A DNA stretch of 22,767 nt from Bacteroidales bacterium (GCA_900755985.1 CAAEIL010000238.1:1-22767); one strand, 5' to 3'; numbered from the stretch's first letter, positions 7,999 to 14,376 are shown. The notes: generated by a model from the sequence alone, not told the origin. Translations and numbers: made by a program.

Positions 7999-9762
7999 TC
8001 AGCGGGCAGCAATTTTAGCCACGTTGTTTCCTTCGACTACGATATAGAAACCTGCTGCGGGCAGCGAAATGTGACCGCGTCCCGACGAGACGAGAGCACC
8101 GACTGCATTGTATACGTCAATGTGATTGGGGGCCGAAATGCTAAGACCGGTAATACGCCAGCTATGGTCGCTTCCTTCGGTGGCGATATCGTCTACTCCC
8201 TGGTCGTTTGAGATAAGCAGAGTCTTTGTATTGGGATTGACTTCGACTTTGACGCCGTACAACGGCTGATTATCTTTGATTGTGAGATTTTGGCCGGGAG
8301 TTACAAGCTGATATTCCTTATTTAGTTCGACAGGCGTTTGACCGTCACCGCCAAGGTCGATAGTCTTCCAGTCTTCGGTAGCAAATTTGAATTCTTTGTC
8401 AATGTCTACGTTTTCAATACTGTAAACACCTGTCTTGTTGTCGTATGTCAGAGGATGTGAATTGCCCCAACCGTTAAGTTCGCCTCTTAAATAGACTGTG
8501 TATTCGGGAGTGTCAGGAATAGGCTGTGTCCCCCATTGTTTACCCAACCAGGCGACACGGCTATTGAACAAGTCCTTAACGTTTTTTGCCGAAGCGACAA
8601 CATCATTGTTACCATATTGTGGCCAGCGTTCATTGCTTTTGACTGCCGCAGCAGATATGCGTTCGGCTTGCCGGGTTATGTAATCGCCGATTCCGCTATA
8701 ACCTGTTTCGCAGAATTCTTTCCAAACTTCGCGCACGTGTTGCTGAAAACGCGGGAATTTGTAAATCTCGCCTATCCATGTTTGGTTGAATGCCGGCTCA
8801 TCCCATATAAACTTGCCGGAGTAGCCGCGACGATAAGCGTTGCCGAAGTCCCATACCGGACCGAAAATCCATTTTTTGTCAGCGCCAAGGTCGCGATACA
8901 TATAGCATGAACCGTGGAAAGACTCGCAGTCATCCAAAAGCTCCTGAACAATATAGTAACGTGCCAGAGCGTCCATGTCAACATATTGTTCCCAATCAGA
9001 AGAAGTTTTGTCCGTGCTGTAAATGGCGGCGTTTATAGCCGACATTTGTTCGGAGAGCCAGCTTGCCTGCTCGGTTGACAGGACCTCAGGGGTTTTATAG
9101 GTGAAGATTATTCGTTCGCCGTTACCTTCGGTAATTGTGATATGGGGGTCTGTGTCGTAGTTGTCTATTTCAACAAGCCAGCCTCCGGTAATGGCTTCGG
9201 GGTCGGTGATGTTGTCGGCTTGTTCGACAATGTTGACGCGTTTGCTGTCAACACGTATAAGTTCGGTGGCAAAATACAGACCGATGTAATCGTTGTTGAG
9301 GATAACTTCGACAGGCTCAGCAGCCGGAGTCCAAGCAAGGCCGAGACGGCGCGAAAGCTCGAATCCAAGAATGTTGCGCATGAATCCCAAATCGTCGTCG
9401 GTATTTGCAAGTAAGCCGAAATGCTTGCTTTTTTCCATGCCTAAAAAAGCGGCCTTGTCAGTGAACTTAAGACGGTAAGGCTTTTTATCAAAGCCAACCC
9501 ATGTATAATTGCCGCGGCCTCTGATTTGCAGAGACAGCGGGGCTTCAGCACTGCCGAGGGCGCTGACACCTTCGGTACCACAAGGGTCAAGCCAATATGT
9601 GGCGTTCAGGTATGTCTCTTTTGATGTAATAGGGACGCCGTTTTCGGTATCAATCGTCATTACCGGAAGCGTCTGCGAAGGGGAGACTGCAAAAGTTGTG
9701 AGAGAGCAAATGGCTACCGCTGCCAACGCGCTCACCCGCAGTTTGTTCGAGATTTTAGTCAT
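7999..9762 (-). CDS. Secreted CotH-family protein with SusE-like module and C-terminal sorting-like tail
   Basis: This is a 587-aa protein with a signal peptide (about 1-27). Residues about 35-410 are a CotH domain: RGRGNYTW and KKPYRLKF (81-100), LLANTDDDLGFMRN (117-130), YIGLYFATELI (159-169) and the diagnostic WIFGPVWDFGNAYRR (298-312), whose Asp305 falls in the kinase-like metal site. CotH in spore-formers is an atypical kinase of coat proteins; the targets of secreted Bacteroidota homologues are not known. Residues about 420-500 (EYTVYLRGELNGWG and on) resemble the starch-binding-type modules of SusE/SusF. The last 50 residues (DVYNAVGALV, then LPAAGFYIVV and VAKIAAR) look like a type A C-terminal signal of the type IX secretion system, suggesting surface export. 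It has its own transcription unit: 116 bases separate it from the peptide gene upstream, and a strong terminator follows. Confidence 0.85.
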   Translation of the reverse strand: MTKISNKLRVSALAAVAICSLTTFAVSPSQTLPVMTIDTENGVPITSKETYLNATYWLDPCGTEGVSALGSAEAPLSLQIRGRGNYTWVGFDKKPYRLKFTDKAAFLGMEKSKHFGLLANTDDDLGFMRNILGFELSRRLGLAWTPAAEPVEVILNNDYIGLYFATELIRVDSKRVNIVEQADNITDPEAITGGWLVEIDNYDTDPHITITEGNGERIIFTYKTPEVLSTEQASWLSEQMSAINAAIYSTDKTSSDWEQYVDMDALARYYIVQELLDDCESFHGSCYMYRDLGADKKWIFGPVWDFGNAYRRGYSGKFIWDEPAFNQTWIGEIYKFPRFQQHVREVWKEFCETGYSGIGDYITRQAERISAAAVKSNERWPQYGNNDVVASAKNVKDLFNSRVAWLGKQWGTQPIPDTPEYTVYLRGELNGWGNSHPLTYDNKTGVYSIENVDIDKEFKFATEDWKTIDLGGDGQTPVELNKEYQLVTPGQNLTIKDNQPLYGVKVEVNPNTKTLLISNDQGVDDIATEGSDHSWRITGLSISAPNHIDVYNAVGALVSSGRGHISLPAAGFYIVVEGNNVAKIAAR

Positions 9763-9878
9763 GAAAATAGAGATTGGTTATTAGAAGTTAAAGCTACAAA
9801 ATTGAAAGTAATTTTGGTGATAAGACGCTGTAAATTTACAAATAAATTGTCGATTGTGCAAATGTGGCTTGGTTTATG

Positions 9879-10085
9879 CTATTTTTTCATGCCTTCATCT
9901 CCGATATCACCACCAATATTTGAGGATGTCTGAGACATGGATAATTCTTTGGGTGTAAGCACAGTGTGTTTGCCTCCGAAGTGTATCCGGTTGCAGTCGG
10001 CGGCTGTGAGTATTATATCTTGAGTATTAAGATTATTTTTAATGGCGTCGAGATCAATATGGGTCTGTGGTGTTTTGCTATTCAT
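9879..10085 (-). CDS. 68-residue peptide, last gene of the thioredoxin-VKOR operon; candidate modified-peptide precursor
   Basis: The ATG at 10085 overlaps the TGA of the VKOR gene (ATGA), strong evidence that it is translated as part of that operon. The peptide is soluble, with no signal peptide or membrane segment. It has a helical-looking acidic N-terminal part (HIDLDAIKNNLNTQDIIL), a single Cys in AADCNRIHFGG, a segment TPKELSMSQTSSN, a second double-glycine (NIGG) and a short charged tail (DIGDEGMKK). The double-glycine pattern and the company of a C39-like/VKOR protein recall Bacteroidales ribosomally made peptide precursors, which are cut after GG. Against this, only nine residues follow the last GG, they contain no Cys, Ser or Thr, and no ABC exporter is in the window. 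I do not recognise the family, and a regulatory or partner protein is equally possible. Confidence 0.6.
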   Translation of the reverse strand: MNSKTPQTHIDLDAIKNNLNTQDIILTAADCNRIHFGGKHTVLTPKELSMSQTSSNIGGDIGDEGMKK

Positions 10086-11110
10086 TGTGGTTCCTGTTGT
10101 TCGGGACTGCGGCTGAGAATGAAGCAGTCAGTGATATTAAGAAGACATATTGCGGCAATGTACACAGTAACAAGTATGAAGAACGGATTGAGGGGAAGTG
10201 CAACCCGGGCGAAGACTCCGGATGCGAGATAGAATGCAAACGAGGCCCACAACAGAGCCTGAACGGTAAGGCAAAGTGTGCACCAATGTCGGGCTCGTCT
10301 CTTTTGATACCAAATACTCCAGAATGCGTATGGCAGGCAGAAACAATTGCACACCGCAAGCCAAGGCCACATCGATGGGGAAAATACTATGACACAAAGC
10401 GTTACTGCAAAATAACCCATGCCGATTTCGCTCCACGATACAAGTCCGAGAAACTTTGACGCATCGCTTGCAAGCACATGGTCGCAACCACCGCGCTGTA
10501 TTACGCCGCAGACTGCATCGGCAGCCCGCGAGCGTATGTTCAGCGTCTTTTGCAAAAGTAGCCACGATACGTAAATTCCGCCGATAGTCAGTGCCGTAAC
10601 GACTGTCATTGCCCAATTGCGCCAAACGCCATTTGCAACGAATCCATAAGCAATAAGGAATATTACGGCTGCTGAAAAAGCTACATTGCGTGCGACAGTG
10701 GCAATCTCGCGTACCCGATGCTTAGTATAGTCAGGCTCAGCGGCATCGGTGCGTGGCGAGGCCAGAAGTACAATGCCGTTAATGCCGTGTACGAAGTCGC
10801 TGCTGTCGATGCTTTCTTTTTGGCCTTCGCTCAGATAACTTACGCCTTTTTCGCTGCATGACGTTACTATGACAAAAACACCCTTGCGGCTTTGTGCGAG
10901 AAACGGAACAGGCAGAGAAAGTACTTCCTTTGGGTCGGCAAGTTTGACTGCAAGCGTATCCACTCCGTAAACTCGCAAAAGATTGCACAATCCAAATAGC
11001 GATTTAAATGTCATCGTGGCAAAAGCCTTGTCTGTATAATAAGCTGTATGCCTCACACCTAACTCACTTAAAAAGTCGCATAAAATACTATGTGGATTGT
11101 TTGAGGACAT
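10082..11110 (-). CDS. VKOR-family thiol oxidoreductase with N-terminal C39-like domain
   Basis: This is a 342-aa membrane protein. The first 120 residues are cytosol-type and resemble peptidase family C39 (SLFGLCNLLRVYGV, then PVPFLA, VFVIVTS, VSYL and GIVLLASP). The position of the catalytic Cys (the DCG motif) reads FKS, so the domain should bind rather than cleave. The rest is a vitamin K epoxide reductase-like four- to five-helix bundle: a loop Cys pair C-x7-C (201 and 209, CGVIQRGGC), S-K-F-L-G-L-V after it, and the active CTLC at 277-280, next to a quinone-type membrane site. VKOR enzymes pass electrons from thioredoxin-like partners to quinone and so make disulfides. I start at ATG 11110; a TTG at 11134 directly abutting the thioredoxin stop would add eight residues, but TTG starts are rare in this phylum. 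It overlaps the peptide gene by four bases. Confidence 0.8.
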   Translation of the reverse strand: MSSNNPHSILCDFLSELGVRHTAYYTDKAFATMTFKSLFGLCNLLRVYGVDTLAVKLADPKEVLSLPVPFLAQSRKGVFVIVTSCSEKGVSYLSEGQKESIDSSDFVHGINGIVLLASPRTDAAEPDYTKHRVREIATVARNVAFSAAVIFLIAYGFVANGVWRNWAMTVVTALTIGGIYVSWLLLQKTLNIRSRAADAVCGVIQRGGCDHVLASDASKFLGLVSWSEIGMGYFAVTLCVIVFSPSMWPWLAVCNCFCLPYAFWSIWYQKRRARHWCTLCLTVQALLWASFAFYLASGVFARVALPLNPFFILVTVYIAAICLLNITDCFILSRSPEQQEPQ

Positions 11111-11134
11111 CTTTTGATGGGTGTTTTCGGACAA

Positions 11135-11425
11135 TTAATACTGCTGGATTTTGGCAAGGAGGTCGTTACCGTCTATTTCGCCGCTGTGACGCCATTTTTC
11201 GTCTCCGTTGACATAAAGTATAAATGTGGGCACAGTTTCAACTTCGTTTTCGTCGGCGAGCTGACTGTTTTTGTCAATGTCAAGCTGATATATTTCGGCA
11301 GAGCCTTCGGTCAGTTCCTTAATCTGTTCGACTATAGGAGCCATTCTGCGGCAATGAGGACACCATGTTGCAAAAAATTCAACCAAGACAACTTTGGCTG
11401 ATGAAATCAAATCATTGTAATCCAT
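11135..11425 (-). CDS. Thioredoxin-fold protein with CPHC active site
   Basis: This is a complete 96-aa single-domain thioredoxin fold: VVLVEFFATWCPHC (Cys22, Cys25), then YQLDIDKN, ENEVETVPTF with the cis-proline Pro66, and ILYVNGDEKWRHSG. The dipeptide between the cysteines is Pro-His, as in the oxidant DsbA, not Gly-Pro as in reducing thioredoxins, so a higher redox potential is expected from established knowledge of the family. It has no signal peptide, so as encoded it stays in the cytosol, unlike most VKOR partners. It is first in the operon, and 24 bases or fewer separate it from the VKOR gene. It is the natural electron donor to that protein. No promoter box was found before it. Confidence 0.85.
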   Translation of the reverse strand: MDYNDLISSAKVVLVEFFATWCPHCRRMAPIVEQIKELTEGSAEIYQLDIDKNSQLADENEVETVPTFILYVNGDEKWRHSGEIDGNDLLAKIQQY

Positions 11426-11500
11426 AGTAAAAAAATTAGAATCAGGATAATTGGTGAATAATTACAGATATAACAACTACAACCATTTAAAAGTTGACCT

Positions 11501-11833
11501 TTAGCGTTTTATACCACATGATTTAGAAATATTGAGACGAGCCGAAAAAATAAACTTCAAAATCGGTAAAATACCTGTTGTGAGGATAGTAACTGCTGAT
11601 GCTATATTACGCATTGCCCCATCGACTTGTAGGGAAAGTGCTTGATTTAGCCGGAAAAATCCGACGGCGTCGGCCGCCGCCATCCTATTGCGCGTCCAAC
11701 AATTTATGACGCAATCCACCGTGCATTCCATTGCCACAGTAACTAATACCCCTATAACTAATACCCCTATGGCGAAACAGAAACATCCCCCAGAAGTATC
11801 CTTTGAAGAAATTAAAAATAATTTAACTCTCAC
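11501..11833 (-). CDS. Doubtful hypothetical protein, 110 aa
   Basis: This is an open frame with ATG at 11833. The translation has two hydrophobic stretches (about 20-45 and 80-95) and the in-frame duplication IGVLVIGVLV caused by a 15-bp tandem repeat in the DNA. I cannot assign it to a family. The region has many hairpins and decayed pieces, and the frame could be chance. It would be separated from the thioredoxin gene by 75 bases. Confidence 0.2.
   Translation of the reverse strand: MRVKLFLISSKDTSGGCFCFAIGVLVIGVLVTVAMECTVDCVINCWTRNRMAAADAVGFFRLNQALSLQVDGAMRNIASAVTILTTGILPILKFIFSARLNISKSCGIKR
11741..11770. repeat. 15-bp exact tandem duplication
   Basis: AACTAATACCCCTAT occurs twice head to tail (11741-11755, 11756-11770). 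The unit is a multiple of three, so it keeps the minus-strand frame open. A replication-slippage product is the simplest reading. Confidence 0.85.
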
Positions 11834-12095
11834 AATATGAAATACAAAATCTTTCTCTTGCTATTGTTATAGATTTGCGTCACTCCCGCCGCGATATTGC
11901 GGCGGTGCCATCGAGCCTTGGGTCTCGCCCCATCAGGGATAACTATACCTAACTCAGAATATTATGAGCTTAAGCACCACTTTGCGGGTCCGAGGTCCGT
12001 TTCCTTAATGCTGTTGTCGCCGTGAGGCGATGTTTCAGGCGATGTTTCGCATACAGATGGATTTTACTGATTTTTCATAATCCAAATATTATCGC
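11834..12095. other. Gene-poor stretch with a broken signal-peptide ORF, hairpin and 12-bp tandem repeat
   Basis: ATG at 11837 opens an 11-codon ORF, MKYKIFLLLLL then TAG, that looks like the start of a signal peptide. Past the TAG the frame reads ICVTPAAILRR and stays open to 12022, suggesting a nonsense-broken secreted-protein gene. CCGCCGC (11886-11892) pairs with GCGGCGG (11899-11905) around GATATT. TCGCC/GGCGA forms a short stem at 12017-12030. AGGCGATGTTTC is duplicated in tandem at 12025-12036 and 12037-12048. No intact gene is seen. Confidence 0.45.
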
Positions 12096-12103
12096 TAATT
12101 TTG
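12096..12103 (+). promoter_or_regulatory. Candidate -7 box directly ahead of the serine hydrolase gene
   Basis: TAATTTTG matches TAnnTTTG, with a T-rich TTTT about 20 bases upstream as a weak -33 element. The box ends only four bases before the ATG at 12108, so the transcript would be almost leaderless, or the box is accidental. Confidence 0.4.
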
Positions 12104-12107
12104 TATT

Positions 12108-13247
12108 ATGAAATGCAATCTCTTTATTCTGTTAATACTTTTTGCTTGTCTGTCGAGCTGCACCACATTTAGAGCTGTAAAATCTGGCAATCCTTCGACT
12201 GATACATACCTTAATTTTGCGCTTGATACCATTGCTTCTAATGATAGCCCTAAGAAGCAATGCCTGATTTCTTGTGATGATTATGACCGTTATTTTGAGG
12301 ACTCAAAGTTTAACGGTGGCAATTTTAAGAATGAAACCATCTCGGAATATTTTTCGAGGGCAAGAGGTAACGGAGCTTTGCTTATTGTCAGAAACGATAC
12401 TATTCTTCTTGAAAAATATTACGGCAATTTTTCAAAATTATCTCCTTCAAATATATTCTCCATATCCAAGGCCATAACAGCATTACTTTGTGGAATAGCT
12501 GTTGATGAGGGATATATAACTATAAACGCTCCTGTAACAGACTATATCCCCGAATTGCTAAATGCAGACCCGCAGTTCAGGCAGCTTACTATTGAGCATC
12601 TCCTTGATATGCGGACAGGTCTTGATTTCGATGAAAGCTATGCTTGGAATCCTTTCTCCAAGATGGCTAAACTATATTACGGAAAGGATGTAGTCGGGCA
12701 ATTCAAAAAAATTCATTTCAAAATGCAACCTGGAACCGCTCACTACTATAATTCAATGGCTACCGCTATATTGGGCGTAGCAATAGAAAGAGCTGTCGGT
12801 ATGCCATTCGCAAAATATTTACATGAAAAAGTTTGGAAACCGCTCGATATGGAAGCTGATGCTTATATCTCCCTCGACGATAGCAAGCATCGGCAGGCAA
12901 AGGCTTATGGTGGATTGGTTTCAAATGTCAGGGATTTGGCAAAAATCGGTCGCCTTTATATGAATGGAGGCTTATATGATGGCAAAAGAATTGTCAGTAA
13001 GGAATGGATAGAACGTTCTATCAATTCTTCTCTTGACAATGAAGCATATTCGCTGGGTTGGAACAATATCATTACCCGAAAAAACGGCGAAGCTATTGTC
13101 ACTCCACGATTTTTCGCCATTGGCCTTTACGGTCAGGTTTTATTTTGCGACCCGACACAAAACTTGATTTTCGTTACTTTGGGTGAAAATAAAGCCTGTG
13201 AATATCATTTGCTATTTGATGATTTTTGCAATTTGATTTCACAATAA
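12108..13247 (+). CDS. Lipoprotein serine hydrolase, class C beta-lactamase-like
   Basis: This 379-aa lipoprotein has the lipobox LSSC (Cys18) after a hydrophobic core. The serine hydrolase fold begins near residue 75. The nucleophile motif SISK is at 118-121 (Ser118, Lys121), YYN at 213-215 supplies the Tyr/Asn motif, and AIGLYGQ near 337-343 stands where K/H-x-G is expected; Gly replaces the usual Lys/His, as in many esterase-like or 6-aminohexanoate-hydrolase-like members. IEHLLDMRTGLDFDE and GGLVSNVRDLAKIGRLYMNGG are typical family blocks. It is probably an envelope-anchored peptidase, esterase or amidase rather than a resistance enzyme. The substrate is unknown. It is the second such domain in the window, but no closer to the GH3 fusion copy than family level. 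Its codon use is AT-richer than the phage-like block downstream. Confidence 0.85.
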   Translation: MKCNLFILLILFACLSSCTTFRAVKSGNPSTDTYLNFALDTIASNDSPKKQCLISCDDYDRYFEDSKFNGGNFKNETISEYFSRARGNGALLIVRNDTILLEKYYGNFSKLSPSNIFSISKAITALLCGIAVDEGYITINAPVTDYIPELLNADPQFRQLTIEHLLDMRTGLDFDESYAWNPFSKMAKLYYGKDVVGQFKKIHFKMQPGTAHYYNSMATAILGVAIERAVGMPFAKYLHEKVWKPLDMEADAYISLDDSKHRQAKAYGGLVSNVRDLAKIGRLYMNGGLYDGKRIVSKEWIERSINSSLDNEAYSLGWNNIITRKNGEAIVTPRFFAIGLYGQVLFCDPTQNLIFVTLGENKACEYHLLFDDFCNLISQ

Positions 13248-13270
13248 GCGTCTTTTCGCAACCGTCATAC

Positions 13271-13341
13271 CGTCCATAACTTTGAGGCTCATCGCCTCGG
13301 CTCTTTGCCTTGACAAAAAAACAAGCGCAAGTTTATGGACG
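13271..13341 (+). terminator. Long-range inverted repeat after the serine hydrolase gene
   Basis: CGTCCATAACTT (13271-13282) pairs with AAGTTTATGGACG (13329-13341) with one unpaired base. Between them a shorter GAGGC/GCCTC stem lies at 13284-13298. A T-rich stretch (GTTTCTTTTT) follows. It is probably a terminator or 3'-end structure for the preceding gene, with moderate support because the outer loop is large. Confidence 0.4.
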
Positions 13342-13521
13342 TTTCTTTTTCCTTAACTATAATTCCGTTGAGAACGTGCCGCGCAGCGTACACCGAACCC
13401 TTTAACCCCGTTACTCGTAAACTCAAAAACTCGTCCACTCGCAATGGCTCGCTCGATACACATATCTACCGCTCGCTCGATGCTCAACTCCGGCGACCCC
13501 GTCGACCTCCATGTTTGGTTA

Positions 13522-13562
13522 TCGGCTTGCCGCTTTCGTAGCGAAGCGGAGAAAGAACTCGG
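13522..13562. repeat. 37-bp insertion with imperfect palindrome, flanked by TCGG
   Basis: TCGG occurs at 13522-13525 and 13559-13562. Removing one copy and the DNA between them joins HVWL directly to SDGSILH in frame. The inserted DNA contains CCGCTTTCG, then TAG, then CGAAGCGG, an imperfect hairpin. It looks like a small palindromic repeat that inserted with a four-base target duplication. Confidence 0.55.
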
Positions 13563-13637
13563 ACGGCTCCATTCTGCACCTGCAAAATTGCATATCGCTC
13601 CGCTACAATTTTTACGGCGGCTGGCGCACAGTTCGTG

Positions 13638-13702
13638 CCAACGAGAGCAGAGCCAAGTTTGCTTGAACTGTGCCGAGTGCAACCGAACTTGGGTGAAACC
13701 AA
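13638..13702. repeat. 61- to 73-bp insertion resembling a dispersed Bacteroidales repeat
   Basis: CCAA lies at 13638-13641 and 13699-13702. The DNA between holds CCAAGTT...AACTTGG (13653-13659 and 13686-13692), forming the ends of an inverted repeat, and an in-frame TGA. Its removal brings GGWR towards NIKIL. The left edge could lie earlier, near 13628. I remember similar short sequences scattered many times in Bacteroidales genomes; that is recollection and not shown here. Confidence 0.5.
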
Positions 13703-13800
13703 TATCAAGATATTGGCCTCCGGCGAATGTCGCCGCGTCCGCACTCGGCAAAAACCTCGTGTTCTTCACAGGAATAAACAATAAATTGTGAAAAAATATG

Positions 13801-13808
13801 TAATTTTG
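13801..13808 (+). promoter_or_regulatory. Candidate -7 box for the 149-aa lipoprotein gene
   Basis: TAATTTTG is a perfect match to TAnnTTTG, 43 bases before the ATG at 13852. The -33 region is AT-rich with no clear TTTG. Confidence 0.4.
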
Positions 13809-13851
13809 TGCTTCAAATACATTCATAAAGTTTTATGAGAACAATTCGGCG

Positions 13852-14301
13852 ATGAAGAACTTAATTTCGATATTGGTAATCATGCTTACATTATCTTCCT
13901 GTGGCAAAGGACATAATGAGACAGAACGAAATGACAATGAAGAAAATGTTGTTTATCCTGTCGCGCAAGAAGATACTGCGTACTATTCTATTCCACCACA
14001 AGCACCTTCGGTAGATGCCGAAAATCCAGTGAACGAAAACACCTCAAATAACGCAGAAAGAGTGTCAAATGACTATCAGTTGGGTTATAATTCGGGATTT
14101 AATATGGGGCAAATTGCTGCAAGTAATTATGACGAATATAACCCTTATCTCCCTGTTGGGCCAAATGTCCGCACCTTTTCATTAGAATATCGTCAGGGAT
14201 ATGCGGCAGGATATGCGGCAGGATATGATAAAGTTGAAGTGCAAAGGAATAATGCGGCCGATTATGAGGCGGTTGAGGACTACGAAGATTACGATTATTA
14301 G
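13852..14301 (+). CDS. Small lipoprotein with GY-rich repeat and acidic tail, 149 aa
   Basis: This is a small lipoprotein with the lipobox LSSC (Cys17) following a hydrophobic N-terminus. The mature chain is acidic and Asn-rich to about residue 80. It then carries glycine-tyrosine motifs spaced like a short repeat (YQLGYNSGFNMG, and YRQGYAAGYAAGYDK encoded by a 12-base DNA duplication GGATATGCGGCA at about 14199-14222), and it ends in an Asp/Tyr/Glu tail (DYEDYDY). The GxxxGY pattern resembles glycine-zipper-like segments. No enzyme motif is seen and the function is unknown. Its own promoter box lies upstream, and 75 bases and an inverted repeat separate it from the phage-type operon. Confidence 0.75.
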   Translation: MKNLISILVIMLTLSSCGKGHNETERNDNEENVVYPVAQEDTAYYSIPPQAPSVDAENPVNENTSNNAERVSNDYQLGYNSGFNMGQIAASNYDEYNPYLPVGPNVRTFSLEYRQGYAAGYAAGYDKVEVQRNNAADYEAVEDYEDYDY

Positions 14302-14335
14302 TAAATATTTCCGTCTTTTATAGACTATTCCACAT

Positions 14336-14373
14336 AAAGTAAGTTTGCAGAGTGAAATCCGCAAACTTACTTT
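14336..14373 (+). promoter_or_regulatory. Promoter box inside a 13-bp perfect inverted repeat before the phage-type operon
   Basis: AAAGTAAGTTTGC (14336-14348) and GCAAACTTACTTT (14361-14373) form a perfect 13-bp stem with a 12-base loop. TAAGTTTG at 14340-14347 matches the Bacteroidota -7 box, and the ATG at 14377 comes three bases after the right arm. If transcription starts in the loop, the repeat would act as DNA (an operator) for a dimeric repressor. If transcription comes from upstream, it would act as a T-tailed terminator that stops at the gene start. Both fit. Confidence 0.55.
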
Positions 14374-14376
14374 TTT

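Larger units (their letters stand above)
13444..13791 (+). pseudogene. Decayed small Bacteroidales protein gene split by two short repeat insertions
   Basis: The gene starts MARSIHISTARSMLNSGDPV and continues DLHVWL. The expected continuation, SDGSILHLQNCISLRYNFY then GGWR, is present but in the +1 frame (13559-13627). A third piece, NIKILASGECRRVR (13701-13742), is in yet another frame, and a C-terminal LVFFTGINNKL returns to the first frame before TGA at 13789. Intact relatives, as I remember them, are about 70-80-aa Bacteroidales proteins with an RYxFYGGWR-type core; function unknown. The breaks coincide with a 37-base insertion flanked by TCGG and a 61- to 73-base insertion. The 115-aa open frame over this region is therefore a chimera and not a real product. 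Confidence 0.65.

Noticed and set aside
10067..10459. Plus-strand 130-aa frame over the VKOR gene
   Set aside because: It is antisense to a well-supported membrane protein whose translation has all VKOR motifs; the frame's own translation has no recognisable feature.
12108..13247. Reading the serine hydrolase as an antibiotic-resistance beta-lactamase
   Set aside because: The third motif is GLYGQ rather than KTG, and the lipoprotein form and sequence blocks fit housekeeping esterase or peptidase members; there is no resistance context.
13353..13826. Minus-strand 157-aa frame over the decayed small gene
   Set aside because: It is antisense to three recognisable segments of the pseudogene and has no family features.
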